This document shows, piece by piece, positions 8,555-19,400 of a DNA stretch of 30,170 nt. Made by a program: the position numbers and the translations under genes. This DNA is from a virus. The DNA lies in IMG/VR virus record IMGVR_UViG_3300017992_000065, positions 1 through 30,170 of that record; one strand, 5' to 3'. Each line of letters opens with the position of its first letter. Position 1 is the stretch's first letter. The notes beneath the pieces were generated by a model. It did not search any database. It was not told the origin of the DNA and saw nothing but the letters and a program-made list of their open reading frames with translations.

Positions 8555-9040
8555 ATGGGCGGCGTAGCTTACGGGGTCAAGATATCCGACCGCTCCGCAT
8601 ACCGGGCGCTCGAGGATCTCGAGGCCGATATGCTCCGGATCCGCCGGAGGATCCTCTCTCGAGTAGGGGAGCGAGCGATCTCGTATGTCCAGAGAGAGAA
8701 GCTCCGCGGCCAGGTGCTAAACCGGAGATCGGGACACTTGGCCCAGGGGCTCCATTATGTTTTCATCGGGCCGGTGTCAATCTTCATTGCTCCGTCGGTA
8801 AAGTATGGGGCAATCCACGAATACGGAGGAGTGATCCGGCCGGTAAACGCGAAGGTCCTCCGGTTTTTCGACGAGGGCGGGAACCCCGTATTCGCGAAGC
8901 AAGTCACGATCCCGGCTAAACCCTGGTTGGGCCCAGGGCTCGGGGAGTATCTAAAATCAGGAGAGGCCGAGCGGCTCGTCGACGTTACGCTCCAGGACGA
9001 GCTCGACCGGCTCTCGAGGAGTGCTCGGAATGGCAATTGA
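8555..9040 (+). CDS. Head-tail joining / tail completion protein (HK97 gp10-like)
   Basis: The 161-residue product has an N-terminal helix (RALEDLEADMLRIRRRILSRVGE). It then has the pattern typical of gp10-like and virion morphogenesis proteins: SGHLAQGL, APSVKYGAIHEYGGV and IPAKPWLGPGL. In these families the GxxHEyG and IPARPFLxPA type motifs are conserved. No strong ribosome site is visible before the ATG, which lies 1 bp after the preceding stop, so translation is probably coupled. The next gene starts within its last 11 bp. Confidence 0.75.
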   Translation: MGGVAYGVKISDRSAYRALEDLEADMLRIRRRILSRVGERAISYVQREKLRGQVLNRRSGHLAQGLHYVFIGPVSIFIAPSVKYGAIHEYGGVIRPVNAKVLRFFDEGGNPVFAKQVTIPAKPWLGPGLGEYLKSGEAERLVDVTLQDELDRLSRSARNGN

Positions 9041-9506
9041 GAGACCGGAGGAGGCGATCCTCGACGGACTAAAGGATCACGTAAAGGACAATCTCGATAC
9101 ATACTTGACGCAGATCGAGACGGAGACAACCGACGGGATCTCCCTCGTCGATATCCGGGATCATAGGGTCGGGGAGTATTCGGTCGAGGGCTTGAACAGT
9201 TTCCCGGCCCTCCTTTACTTCCCGGAGGATATCGGGTACGCATACTTGACTACAAAGTCGGAGGAGATCACAATATCAATAAATGGGATCCTGGTCGTCC
9301 GCGAGGCGATCAAGGAAAACGCGGTCCGGCGACTTTTGCGGTATGTCGCGGGACTCCGGGCTTTATGGGATAACGATCGGACCGCCGGCGGCGTAGTCGA
9401 TCGGGTATCAATTACGGAGGTCCGGTTTTTCGCTCATATCCCAGGGGTAGACGACCGGGCCCTGGCCGAGGTTATAATGACGGCAACGAAAGAGATCCAG
9501 AGGTAA
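9030..9506 (+). CDS. Putative tail terminator / completion protein
   Basis: A 158-residue protein in the slot between the gp10-like protein and the tail tube, where siphoviruses usually encode the tail terminator or neck protein. ATG 9030 is chosen because GAGGAG at 9016-9021 gives a normal 8-nt spacer; the in-frame GTG at 9021 would sit on that site. The pattern (AILDGLKDHVKDNLDTYL, FPALLYFPED, ITISINGILVV, ALAEVIMTATKEI) suggests an alpha/beta fold like other terminators. No decisive motif is seen, so the call leans on position. Confidence 0.6.
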   Translation: MAIERPEEAILDGLKDHVKDNLDTYLTQIETETTDGISLVDIRDHRVGEYSVEGLNSFPALLYFPEDIGYAYLTTKSEEITISINGILVVREAIKENAVRRLLRYVAGLRALWDNDRTAGGVVDRVSITEVRFFAHIPGVDDRALAEVIMTATKEIQR

Positions 9507-9518
9507 ACGGAGGAAACT

Positions 9519-10493
9519 ATGCCTAATTTTTCCGGAGAGGATACAAAATTACAGATCGGGCTTGAAACTACATGGGGGACCGCGGTCGCTCCGACCGTCG
9601 AGCTCGATATGATCGACGAGGAATTCGGCGGGGAGATTATCGTCAATACCGAGCCGACGCTCGTCGGAAAGGCGACGACCGGCCGATCCGACGTCATGGG
9701 GAATAAGGTCCCCGGCGGGTTTACAATGCTCGTCAAGCCGGACAATATCGGGCTCCTCCTCGCTTGCGCTCTCGGGACCGAGGCGGCGCCGGCCGGCGTC
9801 GGAGGGACCTCGAGCGTATACGATCACGCTTTTACACTCATTACTGGATCCGCGTCGACGCTCCCTTTCTTCACGGCCGTTGTCGATAAGAAAGCCGACG
9901 TCCGCGGATACATATCGAACAAGATCGCGCAAATGAGTTTTAATCTCCCGAATAACGATTATCTATCGGCCCAGGTCTCGACCGTCGGCCGGCAAGAGCA
10001 AGCCGACGCGCTCGAGTCTCTTTCTCTCTCAACGCTCCGGGCTTTCAACTTCAACGACTTAACGGTCGAGATAGACGACGTCGTTATCGATGAGGTCATG
10101 TCCGCAAACGTCGTGATAAATAACAACATCGAGGACGACCTTTTCGTCGCGGACGGATCCGCTTACATGATCGAGGTTGACCGGCAACGGCGCGAGGTGA
10201 CGATAGAATTGGAGGCACTCTATAACGACGATATAGAGACGCTCCGGACCGGGAAGTATCAAACGGCGACCGCGGTCAAGGTCGAGATAATCCTCACCGG
10301 GGAGACCGCGGCCGAGGGAGAATCGTATCAACTCACGTTTGAATGTCCGAATGCCTACTTTACGGCCTTGAAACCGACGGTATCGGGGCCCGACCGGATG
10401 AGGGTCCCGCTATCGCTACGGGCCGCGTCGATCGGTTCGGACGAGCCGATCACGGTCACTTTGAGAGACTTACAATCAACGGCCTACTCGTAA
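9519..10493 (+). CDS. Major tail tube protein
   Basis: The 324-residue product begins with FSGEDTKLQIGLETTWGTA, a common opening of phage tail tube proteins. It contains the beta-strand pairs expected of the tube fold (GGFTMLVKPDNIGLLLACALG, KVEIILTGE, YQLTFECPNAYFT). A clean ribosome site (CGGAGG) precedes the ATG. It lies before the chaperone pair and tape measure, as in nearly all siphoviruses. At 324 residues it is larger than minimal tube proteins of 150-200 residues, so an extra domain may sit on the tube surface. Confidence 0.85.
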   Translation: MPNFSGEDTKLQIGLETTWGTAVAPTVELDMIDEEFGGEIIVNTEPTLVGKATTGRSDVMGNKVPGGFTMLVKPDNIGLLLACALGTEAAPAGVGGTSSVYDHAFTLITGSASTLPFFTAVVDKKADVRGYISNKIAQMSFNLPNNDYLSAQVSTVGRQEQADALESLSLSTLRAFNFNDLTVEIDDVVIDEVMSANVVINNNIEDDLFVADGSAYMIEVDRQRREVTIELEALYNDDIETLRTGKYQTATAVKVEIILTGETAAEGESYQLTFECPNAYFTALKPTVSGPDRMRVPLSLRAASIGSDEPITVTLRDLQSTAYS

Positions 10494-10526
10494 GAGCGGG
10501 CCGAATAAAAAGGGGAGTCAAATACT

Positions 10527-10943
10527 ATGTACGTTGACCAAATGAAAAAACGGGGGAGTTTGTTTTCGTTCAAGCTCTACCTTCGCGACGCTTACGAGGA
10601 CGAGGAGATCCGGAAAGAGCTCGAGGATCCCGAGACCGAGGAGCCCTATTTTCTAAAGTTTCGCGAGCTCACCGGGGACGAGTTCCGGGAGCTCGTCGAC
10701 GTTGACAAAAAAGAACAGATCAAGCTCCTCGAGAAAAAGCTCAAGGATTGCATACTCGAGCACAACCTCCGGGACTCGGACCGGGAGATCGTATCGGTCG
10801 ACGACGCGGTCGCCGCGATCCGCGAGTATGGGTCGATGTATTATTGGGCGCTCGAGCAATGGCAGAATAATATCCCTTTGCTGGAGAGGTCCGCCTCGCG
10901 CTTGAAAGGATCTCGCGGTATGTCTTCCGAGGCGGACGAGTAA
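10527..10943 (+). CDS. Tail assembly chaperone, short form (lambda G-like)
   Basis: A 138-residue, strongly acidic protein (EDEEIRKELEDPETEEPY, then FRELTGDEFRELVDVD) between the tail tube and tape measure genes. In siphoviruses this slot encodes the chaperone that coats the tape measure during tail assembly. AGGGGAG lies upstream of the ATG. The frame stops at 10941-10943, but an open segment in the -1 frame overlaps its end and reaches the tape measure gene. The overlap contains a slippery heptamer, so this is the short product of a two-product gene. Confidence 0.85.
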   Translation: MYVDQMKKRGSLFSFKLYLRDAYEDEEIRKELEDPETEEPYFLKFRELTGDEFRELVDVDKKEQIKLLEKKLKDCILEHNLRDSDREIVSVDDAVAAIREYGSMYYWALEQWQNNIPLLERSASRLKGSRGMSSEADE

Positions 10944-11188
10944 AGGCTCCGGCCTGGCGTGAATACCGGCGGGAGTTTGGCGATCGCCTATGCAACCGCC
11001 TCCTTTACATTGTTGACCTTTTCCTCACGTCCGTTGACAGGGAGAACGGGTCAATCCTACACTTACCGGGACCGAATCTCCTCGAGATGGACGAGGGGAC
11101 TCGGGTCGCGTGGTTGAAAATGTCGACCATATACGCGGAGATCGTATCCGAGAAAAATAAGGACCTGGGGAAAACGGTCAAAAGGTAG
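10527..11188 (+). CDS. Tail assembly chaperone, -1 frameshift product (lambda G-T-like)
   Basis: The -1 frame has no stop from 10871 to TAG 11186-11188 and encodes a plausible protein (RYVFRGGRVKAPAWREYRR, LYIVDLFLTSVDREN, ending NKDLGKTVKR). Slippage at CCCTTTG (10874-10880) would join 118 codons of the first frame to 102 codons of the second, giving about 220 residues. The second frame has no convincing own start and ends 7 bp before the tape measure ATG. This is the standard organisation of siphovirus tail chaperones, where the long form binds the tape measure and tube. The reading frames and the heptamer are seen; actual frameshifting is inferred. Confidence 0.8.
10874..10880 (+). other. 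Programmed -1 frameshift slippery site CCCTTTG
   Basis: In the chaperone frame the codons read atC CCT TTG, an exact X XXY YYZ heptamer. It lies just 3 bp into the overlap between the two frames (the -1 frame opens at 10871). After slipping, decoding continues at GCT 10880. No other X XXY YYZ heptamer was noticed in the overlap 10871-10943. Confidence 0.72.
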
Positions 11189-11195
11189 GGTCAAA

Positions 11196-13463
11196 ATGGC
11201 GGCGAAGTTTGGATTTAAGATCACGGCCGACGACGAAACAAAGCGGGACGTCAACTCCGCGGAGAAGGGGCTCGAGCGATTAGGCAAAGCCGGCGACCGG
11301 ACGGGTAAGCTACTAAAGGCGGCGTTTGCCGGGTTCTCCCTGGCCGCGATAACGAAAGGGATCAACGCGGCCGTCGACGCATTCGGGGACCAGGAGAAAG
11401 CCGAGCTCCGCTTGATCGCCGCGGCAAAAAACAATCCCTACATAAACGGCGACGCGGTCCGCGGGATCCGGGACTATGCGGCGGGGCTCCAGGATATCGG
11501 CGTTTTCGGAGACGAGCTCATTATCCAACAAGGAGCAATCCTCACGACCTTGCAATTGACCGAGGACCAGATCACCGGGGTTTTAGACGCGGCGGTCGAC
11601 CTCGCCTCAACCGGGATGGTCTCTCTCGAGAGCGCGGTCCGCAACATATCGAAAACATACTCCGGCATGACCGGCGAGCTCGGCGAGCTCATTCCGGCCC
11701 TGCGGGAGCTCACGGCCGAGGAGCTCAAAGCCGGCGGAGCGGTCGACTTGATCTCGGAGGCATATGCAGGAATGGCGGAGGCGGCCGCGGCCGGTATCTC
11801 CGGGACAAAGGAGCAAATCAAAAACCTTTGGGGCGATATGCAGGAGGGTCTCGGATCCGCAATCGCGCCGATATTCAAGTCGATACTGGAGCGGCTCCGT
11901 CCGATCATTCAAACCTTGATCGATTGGTTTAATGAACACGCGAACCAGATCACCAATTTCTTTATACAATTTCCGTCGATCGCCGGCGCCGCGTTCGGCC
12001 TGGTCAAGGATATGATCGCGGATACTTTCACGCTCGACTTCGCGGCGAATGCGTTCAAGTCGTTTTCTGAATACATAACGAATCAATTCAAAAGTGTATT
12101 CGCTTTCCTCGGGACCGTCGTCGCGGCGATCGGGATCTCGATATGGGAGCCATTAAAAACGGGTTTCGAGTGGATCGCTTACGGAATAAAGGCGGCTTTC
12201 CAGGCGGTCGCGACGGCCCTTTTTAACGTGTTCGATACGATAGTGATCGGCCCTATTAATGCGGTGATCGAGGGACTCGAGGCGATTGTCAACGCGTCAA
12301 AACACGCCGGCGCCGCTCTCGCGGCTTTTTTCAAGCATCCCTTCTCGAAGGAGCGGAGGCAGGCGGCTTTCCAGGAGGCTATTGCAAACCAGGTCCCGAC
12401 GGATTTCGGCGGGATCAATATCCGGGCTCCTCAGTTCCGGGATCTCCAGAAGCCGGACTACGAGCCGGAGAAAATCGCGGACGCATGGGCGAAGGTTATC
12501 GAGGGAGTCCCGGCCTACGCCTCGAGGACCTGGACGAATGTCGCGAACCTGGCGACGGATATCGGCGGACACTTTGACGGCTTGATCGATGGATTTACCG
12601 AGTCGATAGACGAGATCCTCTCGAGGGAGCTCGACGACAAGGTCAAGTCTCCGATCCTGGCCCTCGAGGAGTCGCTCGACGATCAAAAGGAGGGCGAGAC
12701 GGGACCCGGAGGGGTCACTCTCCCGGAGCAATGGGCCGGCCCGACCGGGCTCCCGGATATTTTTGAAGGGGTCCGAGAGGGATCGAAAGAGCTCGATATT
12801 ATCTTCGAGCAATTCGGCGCGGAGATCATGTCGGTCATGGGAGTATTTTCCTCGGTCCAGGCGATTATGAACCCGCTCGCGACTATCCTCCAGGGTTTCG
12901 CGAACACGATCCAGGGCCCGCTCAATCGGGCGCTCGCTCCCTTGATCGGGGTTTTTGTCACGATCGGGAGTCTCCTCGGTAACATTCTTACGCCGATCAT
13001 AAATCAAATGGCGCCGATACTCGAGAAACTCGCGGAAATATTTGTCTGGTTACATAATAAGATTTTCAAGCCGATCGGCGAGGGCTTGATTTTCATCCTC
13101 ACTGTTTTGACTAATGCGATAAAGGTCGTCGCGAATGGTTTTATCGCGATTGTCCGGGGAGTGGTTTCGCTCTTGAACGAGATCCCCGGCGTCAACATTA
13201 AAAAGCCTAAGTACCTGGAGATCGTCGATCCAAAGGCCGCGGCCCATATCGAGGAGATTTCACTCGACACGCTCACGAATGCCGGCAACGACTACACGGG
13301 CGGAATGGAGGCCGGCTCCGGAGCGTCGATCACCGGCGGCCATGACGTGACGATCAATTTTCAGATCAATACAGACGTGCTCCTCGGGGATCGGCGCGAG
13401 CTCGCGGAGTGGGTCGCGGAGGAGATCCGAGACGCGATCGAGCTCGGGGAGGTAGTCGCCTAA
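11196..13463 (+). CDS. Tape measure protein
   Basis: A 755-residue protein that sets tail length and helps DNA pass into the host. It follows the chaperone pair, opens with a charged helical part (DDETKRDVNSAEKGLERLGKAG), then has a hydrophobic stretch around residues 38-60. Further hydrophobic segments lie near 305-340 and from 570 to 665 (including APLIGVFVTIGSLLGNIL and FILTVLTNAIKVVANGF), as usual for tape measures. By the rule of about 1.5 angstrom per residue the tail would be roughly 110 nm; this is an estimate only. No lysozyme or peptidase motif was recognised inside it. Confidence 0.9.
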   Translation: MAAKFGFKITADDETKRDVNSAEKGLERLGKAGDRTGKLLKAAFAGFSLAAITKGINAAVDAFGDQEKAELRLIAAAKNNPYINGDAVRGIRDYAAGLQDIGVFGDELIIQQGAILTTLQLTEDQITGVLDAAVDLASTGMVSLESAVRNISKTYSGMTGELGELIPALRELTAEELKAGGAVDLISEAYAGMAEAAAAGISGTKEQIKNLWGDMQEGLGSAIAPIFKSILERLRPIIQTLIDWFNEHANQITNFFIQFPSIAGAAFGLVKDMIADTFTLDFAANAFKSFSEYITNQFKSVFAFLGTVVAAIGISIWEPLKTGFEWIAYGIKAAFQAVATALFNVFDTIVIGPINAVIEGLEAIVNASKHAGAALAAFFKHPFSKERRQAAFQEAIANQVPTDFGGINIRAPQFRDLQKPDYEPEKIADAWAKVIEGVPAYASRTWTNVANLATDIGGHFDGLIDGFTESIDEILSRELDDKVKSPILALEESLDDQKEGETGPGGVTLPEQWAGPTGLPDIFEGVREGSKELDIIFEQFGAEIMSVMGVFSSVQAIMNPLATILQGFANTIQGPLNRALAPLIGVFVTIGSLLGNILTPIINQMAPILEKLAEIFVWLHNKIFKPIGEGLIFILTVLTNAIKVVANGFIAIVRGVVSLLNEIPGVNIKKPKYLEIVDPKAAAHIEEISLDTLTNAGNDYTGGMEAGSGASITGGHDVTINFQINTDVLLGDRRELAEWVAEEIRDAIELGEVVA

Positions 13464-16400
13464 ATGTCAACCTGGACGATAACGGTCGACTTCAACGACG
13501 GCGGCGGGGCCCGCGATATAAAGGACCTGGTCCTCGTTAACACGATAAGAAGAAAGCGCCGGCTATGGACCGAGCTCAAGCCCTCGGTCGACACGGTCTC
13601 CTTTTCGATCGTTCACGACGCGACAATCTGGAATCTTTTCCTTTCCGAGGAGGACGACTTTCTCCTGGTTATGACAAAGGACGGGAGCCCTTATTTCTCG
13701 GGGATCGTTTATACCAACTTTGACGCGACCGCCGCGGCGAAAGCCGAACGGATGAAAATCGAGGCCGCGGATCCGGGGATCCTTCTCAAAAGGAAAAAGA
13801 ACACGACGAGCCCTCCGGAACTATGGACGGACTACTATGTGTGTAATACCGCGGTAAAAGCGAGCTCGATCGTTCACCAATTACTCTACGACGCCGGCGT
13901 CGCGGACGGGGATATCGACGCGACCGATATCACGACGCAACTCGACTTTTTCATCAACTCCCGCGAGGATACGACCTATTTCGACAAGCTCGCGGGTCTC
14001 CTTTTCGAGTTTGGTTTTGTTTTCTATCACGACGAGTCCGGCGTATTCAAAATGTATAATTACCTCCCGACCTCGGTCACGCCGGCGGAGACGTTCGACA
14101 ATACGAATCTCCTCGACCGGATCCGGCTCCAGAAACAGCGGGAGACTTACGAGGGCGTTCGCGTAAAGTGGAGCCCTATCGAGACGCTCGAGGGAGCGAT
14201 AGTTTTCTCCGACACGACCGGCGGCGGCGAGGGCGGGCATAAGGCCAGGATCCCGATCGCGGCCGGCGAATACTATCCTCCGGATTCGGACTCGCGGACC
14301 TTCTACGCAAACTATGAGATCGAGGGCCGGGAGCTCGTATCCGTCGAGAATGCGGTCCTCGATTGGTCCGGGGATCCCTCAATCTCGAATGATACCTTTA
14401 ACGACTACTACAAAAAAGCGGCGATCTCTTTCTCGAATGGCGGAGCGGTCGAGCAATATATCTATAGATTCGATATCGTCGGAGACGCAAAGGTCAAAGG
14501 AGACCTCAACTTTACGAAACGGCTCAACGTCGCCGGGACCGATAAGATCCTCGAGCTCGAGGCTCACTACCTGGTAACGATCGCGGAGGCGGAGAAACTA
14601 TCCGACGGAGTCGCTCGATATTACGAGTATCGGGATTTTACATACGAGTTCGAGTCGGAGACCGACGCTCCGGTCGGGACGATCGTCTCCCTGGACGAGA
14701 CCGAGACGCTCGGAGTATCGACGACGGCGGTCGTCGTCCGGCGGACAGTGGACGAGAGAAACGGTCGTTACAAGTATTTTTGCGAGGGGATCTCTGCATA
14801 CTCCGGACGGTCGACGACTACGGACGGGGAGAGCGTCTCTCCGCCGGCGCCGGTCCCTGGTCGAGCGACGATCACGCCGACGCCTCCCTCGAATGTCAAC
14901 CTCCTCGGGTACTGGCCGCTAAACGGGGATCCGCTCGACTACTCGGGCCGCGGCCGGCATGGGGTACTAAACGGGACCTCGGGGAAATATGACGAGGCGA
15001 TAGTCGGAAAAGGGTATCACTTCGCCGACGACGACGAGGACGTTGACCTCCCGGATCTCTCGTCCGCTCTATCGTCCTGGACGGTTACGGGGTGGGCGAA
15101 TACGGACACGCTCTCGCCGACCGACGTAAACGGGATAATACTCCGATTTAGACAATCATCGGACGGGGCCGAGATACGGATCTATGCCGACCTGGATAAT
15201 ACGGACAAGATTGTCGGCTATATAAACGACGGCGCGAGCGGAGCGTCGATAGTGGCTAATAATGCAATGGTCGCCGATACCTGGTATTTCGTCTCTCTTA
15301 CATATGACGGGACAACGCTCAAGCTCTATGTCAACGCGATACTCGAGGCATCCTCGGGCTCGGTATCCGGCGCGTCCTTTACTCCGGACGATAACCATAT
15401 TGGGGGAGCGGGGGCGGCGTCGTCCTGGAGCGGCCCGATATGCCAGGTCCGCATTTATGGCGAGGCTCTCTCCCTCGAGGAGCTCACCTACTTGTATTTA
15501 TATCCGGCCGGAAACCTCCCTCCGTCTATCCTCAAAAAGGATCCGGGGACTCGGCTCCTCCGGGGATATTGGCCCTTGACGGGATCCCCGGCGGACGTAA
15601 GCGGCCGCGGACTTAACGGGTCCCTCACTCTCGGGTCGGGGTATTTCGAGCTCGGGATCGCGGGGCAAGCTCTACATTTTGACGGATCGACGACGAGAGT
15701 CACGCTCCCGGCGGACGGGTTCGGGACGATATCGACCTGGACGATCTCGGCATATATTTACATGGACGCAACCGCCGCGAGTTATCGGCGGATCGCATAT
15801 TTCCAGGAGTCCGGCGGCGGCCGCTTTGAGCTCACTCTCGACTCGAGCGACAAGCCGGTCGCCTACATGATCGACTCCTCGGGGAAAACGGCAACGGCAA
15901 ACCAGGCGATCGAGGCCGGCAAGTGGTATCACGTCGCCGGCACATACGACGGGGAAAGTATCAAGCTCTACGTCGACGCGGTTCTCCAGGCCGACGTCGA
16001 GTATGGGAGCGGGTTCTCCTGGAGCGCGATCGACGAGAGCTATATCGGGTCAACGGACTCGGGCTCCTTTTTTGACGGCTTGATCGCTCACGTCCGGCTT
16101 TTCGCGAATCGGGTCCTCGACCAGGGCGAGCTCGAGTATCTCCGGGACAACCCGGCCGGCTCGACGCCGGCGGTCGCTCGGCCGCGGACTACTCGCGACA
16201 ACCTGGTCGCTTTCTGGTCCGGGAACGATGTCGGCGCGGACGTGTTTACAAGTGTGATCCGGGACAACTCGGGAAATGGTCATAACGGGATCATAGAAAG
16301 CGGATACTCCGCGGCGGACGGTCCTTTCGGGAAATGGATCGACTTTGCCGGGAGCTCCCTCCTCGCGATCACCGGGAGCTCGGACTTCGATTTCGGGACC

Positions 16401-19400
16401 GGGGACTTTTCTCTCCTTGCCTGGTTTACTCTCGACACGCTTCCGTCGGTCGCCGGCACAATGTATTTGATCAACGCGACGAGTACCTATCTCGGGAACC
16501 TTTATTTCCACAACGTTTACGACAAGCTCCTTTGGCAGGTCAGAGACGGCGGCGGCCTGGTCTACGTTTGGGCGGACCAGGTCCTCGAGACCGGGGTCCT
16601 TTATCACGTCGCTTGTATCCGGAGAGACGGTCGGGCTTATATGTACGTCAACGCGGTACAGCAAGAGGACGTTATCGACTACGATCAGAATATCACCGGC
16701 GCGTCGAGTTTCAACCTCGGAGGAGCGTCGACCTATGAAATGGACGGGAAAGCCGGCCATTTTATGATATTTGACCGGGCCCTGGATATCTCGGAGATCG
16801 AGGCTTACTACTACAACCCGAGCGCGTATAATCCGCCGATGGTCTCGGAGTATTCGATCCCGGTCGACGCGATTCTCGATCGACATATCCGCGAGCTCGA
16901 TATGACAAATCCGGGGATATCGAGCAAGCCCTCGAGTAACGCTTGTATGGCGATGCTCGGAGGTAAAGTCGCAATGGCGGCCGACACCTGGACATATGCG
17001 GCGCTCGAGGACGCGAATATCTATATCAACGAGGCTATAGAGGAGGAGGGGCTCGAGGAGGGAGATACCGGGACCTTTGCGGTCACGGCCGGCGATATTG
17101 TAACAATGGACGGGGCGGTCGCAATTGTCGCGATCGCGGAACACTACAAGCTCGGCCATTTACTACTCGCGGCCCGGAAGTTTATCTATACGCCGGACCG
17201 GTGTCATGATCCGCTTACCGCGTACATATACGCTCCGTATTCGTCCGCTTATGTCCAGTGGAATGTGGACGGAGGATCCTATTCCAATGTCTCGGTCGCT
17301 CGAGGGACGGTCGTCTCTCAGGCGCTCTTTACCGACGCGGTCGACGCGCCTCACGATATCCAGATAAAGAGCGACGCGCCGATAGTGGTCACGGTCAAGG
17401 GAGACGTCGGCGATACTTGTCAACTCATGCCGCCGAGTAAAGAGTTTGTAATGTGGCGCAACGATAAGGAGCACTCCTGGGACGACGCCGAGATCGTCAA
17501 CCGGACCTATTATCAATTTTCAAACGACTTGATCATGGGGACCTCGGCCGGGGACGGGGCCGGGACCGACTCGGAGCAAGGGCTCTCCCCGGATTGTCTC
17601 GGCGATACCTATTGTTTCCCTCATGCGATCACCGGGTATGAGCTCGTCGCGATCGAGCCCTGTACGGTCCGGGTTTATTACTGGGGCGGGAGCTCCTGGA
17701 CTCTTTATCAAGAGGAGGACTTGACCGCGGCGTCGAGGGAAAATCCGGTCCATATCTCCGAGGGAGACTCGGCCGGCAACGGGACTCCGCTCGCCTCGAG
17801 CGCGACTCCCTGGTTACTCCTCGGAGACGGCAATTTCTACGCTCGGACAAACGACTCGAGCTCCGACGAATATCCCGCGATCGGATACCGGCGCGAGCTC
17901 CGGCAATTCACCTTTGAGCAAACGATCCGGGCCCTGGCCGGGATCAACGTCGACGGTACGGTCAAAACGGACAAGGTCGTATCCGACTCGATCCTCGCGA
18001 ATGCGGTCATAACGGCAAAGATCGCCGCCGGCGCGGTTACGGCCGACGAGATCGCCGCGAATGCGGTCACGGCCGCAAAAATGAATGCGGAGAATTTCTT
18101 TTTTACGAAAGCGGTCGGATCAGAAAACCGGGAGACGCCGGCGGCTGGAGACGTTCGGGCTTACCTGGGAAAGGATCCGGAGGGCTCCCAGGGGACGACC
18201 GATCCGGTCTCTCTTGAGATCAAGGAATACGAAAACAGCGGATGGAGAGACCGCCTCCGGGCCGCCATGAGATCCGGCGGCAACCTCCTCGATATGTTTG
18301 TAAACGGATGGATCGACGGACAGCAAATCGTATACAACGGGCTCGGCCTTATATGGGCCGAGGCGTCGACGGCGACCGCGGTCCAGTTTCGAGGCGTCGC
18401 GGTCAACGGGGACTATGTATGTATCGGCGGCGGGACTTATATCAACCGATCGACCGACGGCGGGCTTACCTGGGCGAATGTATCAAATAGTCATACCGCG
18501 TCAATTTATGATCTCGCGAGCGACGGGGCCGTGTTCCTTGCGGTCGGGACTTCCGGGCAAATATCAAGATCGACCAACAGCGGCTCCTCCTGGGGCTCGC
18601 TCAGAACTTCCGGGTTCGGGACAAGCACGATTTATGGTGTCGCGATTTATAGCTCGTCCGGGTCCGCGGTCGCGGTCGGGGCGTCCGGGAAAATCTCCTC
18701 GAGTTCAAACGGCGGGAGCTCCTGGACGGCCAGGACGAGCGGCGTCGCAACCATACTCTACACGGTCGCGGTAAGCGAGGAGACAGAGACCTATATCACG
18801 GGAGGAAACTCCGGGGTTATAAGGCGGAGCACTAACGGCGGCGTCTCCTGGTCCTCGGTTACTTCTCCTTTTGGGAGCGACGCGATCAGGGGCTCGGCCT
18901 GGGGCGACGGGGTTTTTATTCTCACCTGTTCAAACGGGAAGATTGCCAGGTCTACGGACGACGGCGCCTCGTTTACGTTGATATCAGATCATCCCTTGAC
19001 CGGCAATGTCTACGGATGCGCTTATGGGGACGGGGTTTTCATCGCGGCTGATAGTTCCAACGAGGCTTGTCGATCTCTCGACCTGGGCTTGACCTGGGGA
19101 CGGTTCGGAGACGACGACGAGGTTATCTCGTTAACCGCTTTCTATATGGACAAAATCGCCTATGTCCCGGATCACAAGCGATTCGTCGCGGTCGGGGAGA
19201 GCGGGCTTGTCAACCTGGGCGACAATCTCATGGCCGGGTCCGGTATAATCGAGTCGGTACTGGATACCGCCGCCTCTGATTTTACCGGGTTTATCCGCTT
19301 TTCGAGCGGTTTGCAGATATGCTTTGTCGAATCGACTTATACCGCGGCGCTCACGACCTCGAGCTCCGGCTGGTATCGAAACTCCGGAGGGACAGTCTCG

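Noticed and set aside
10871-11188. Second chaperone segment as an independent gene
   Set aside because: No start codon with a ribosome site near its beginning, and a slippery heptamer links it to the preceding frame.
16050-17159. Long open frame on the minus strand inside the tail-tip gene
   Set aside because: Its composition mirrors the strong codon bias of the + strand gene, there is no ribosome site, and the + strand encodes clear LamG-like domains here.
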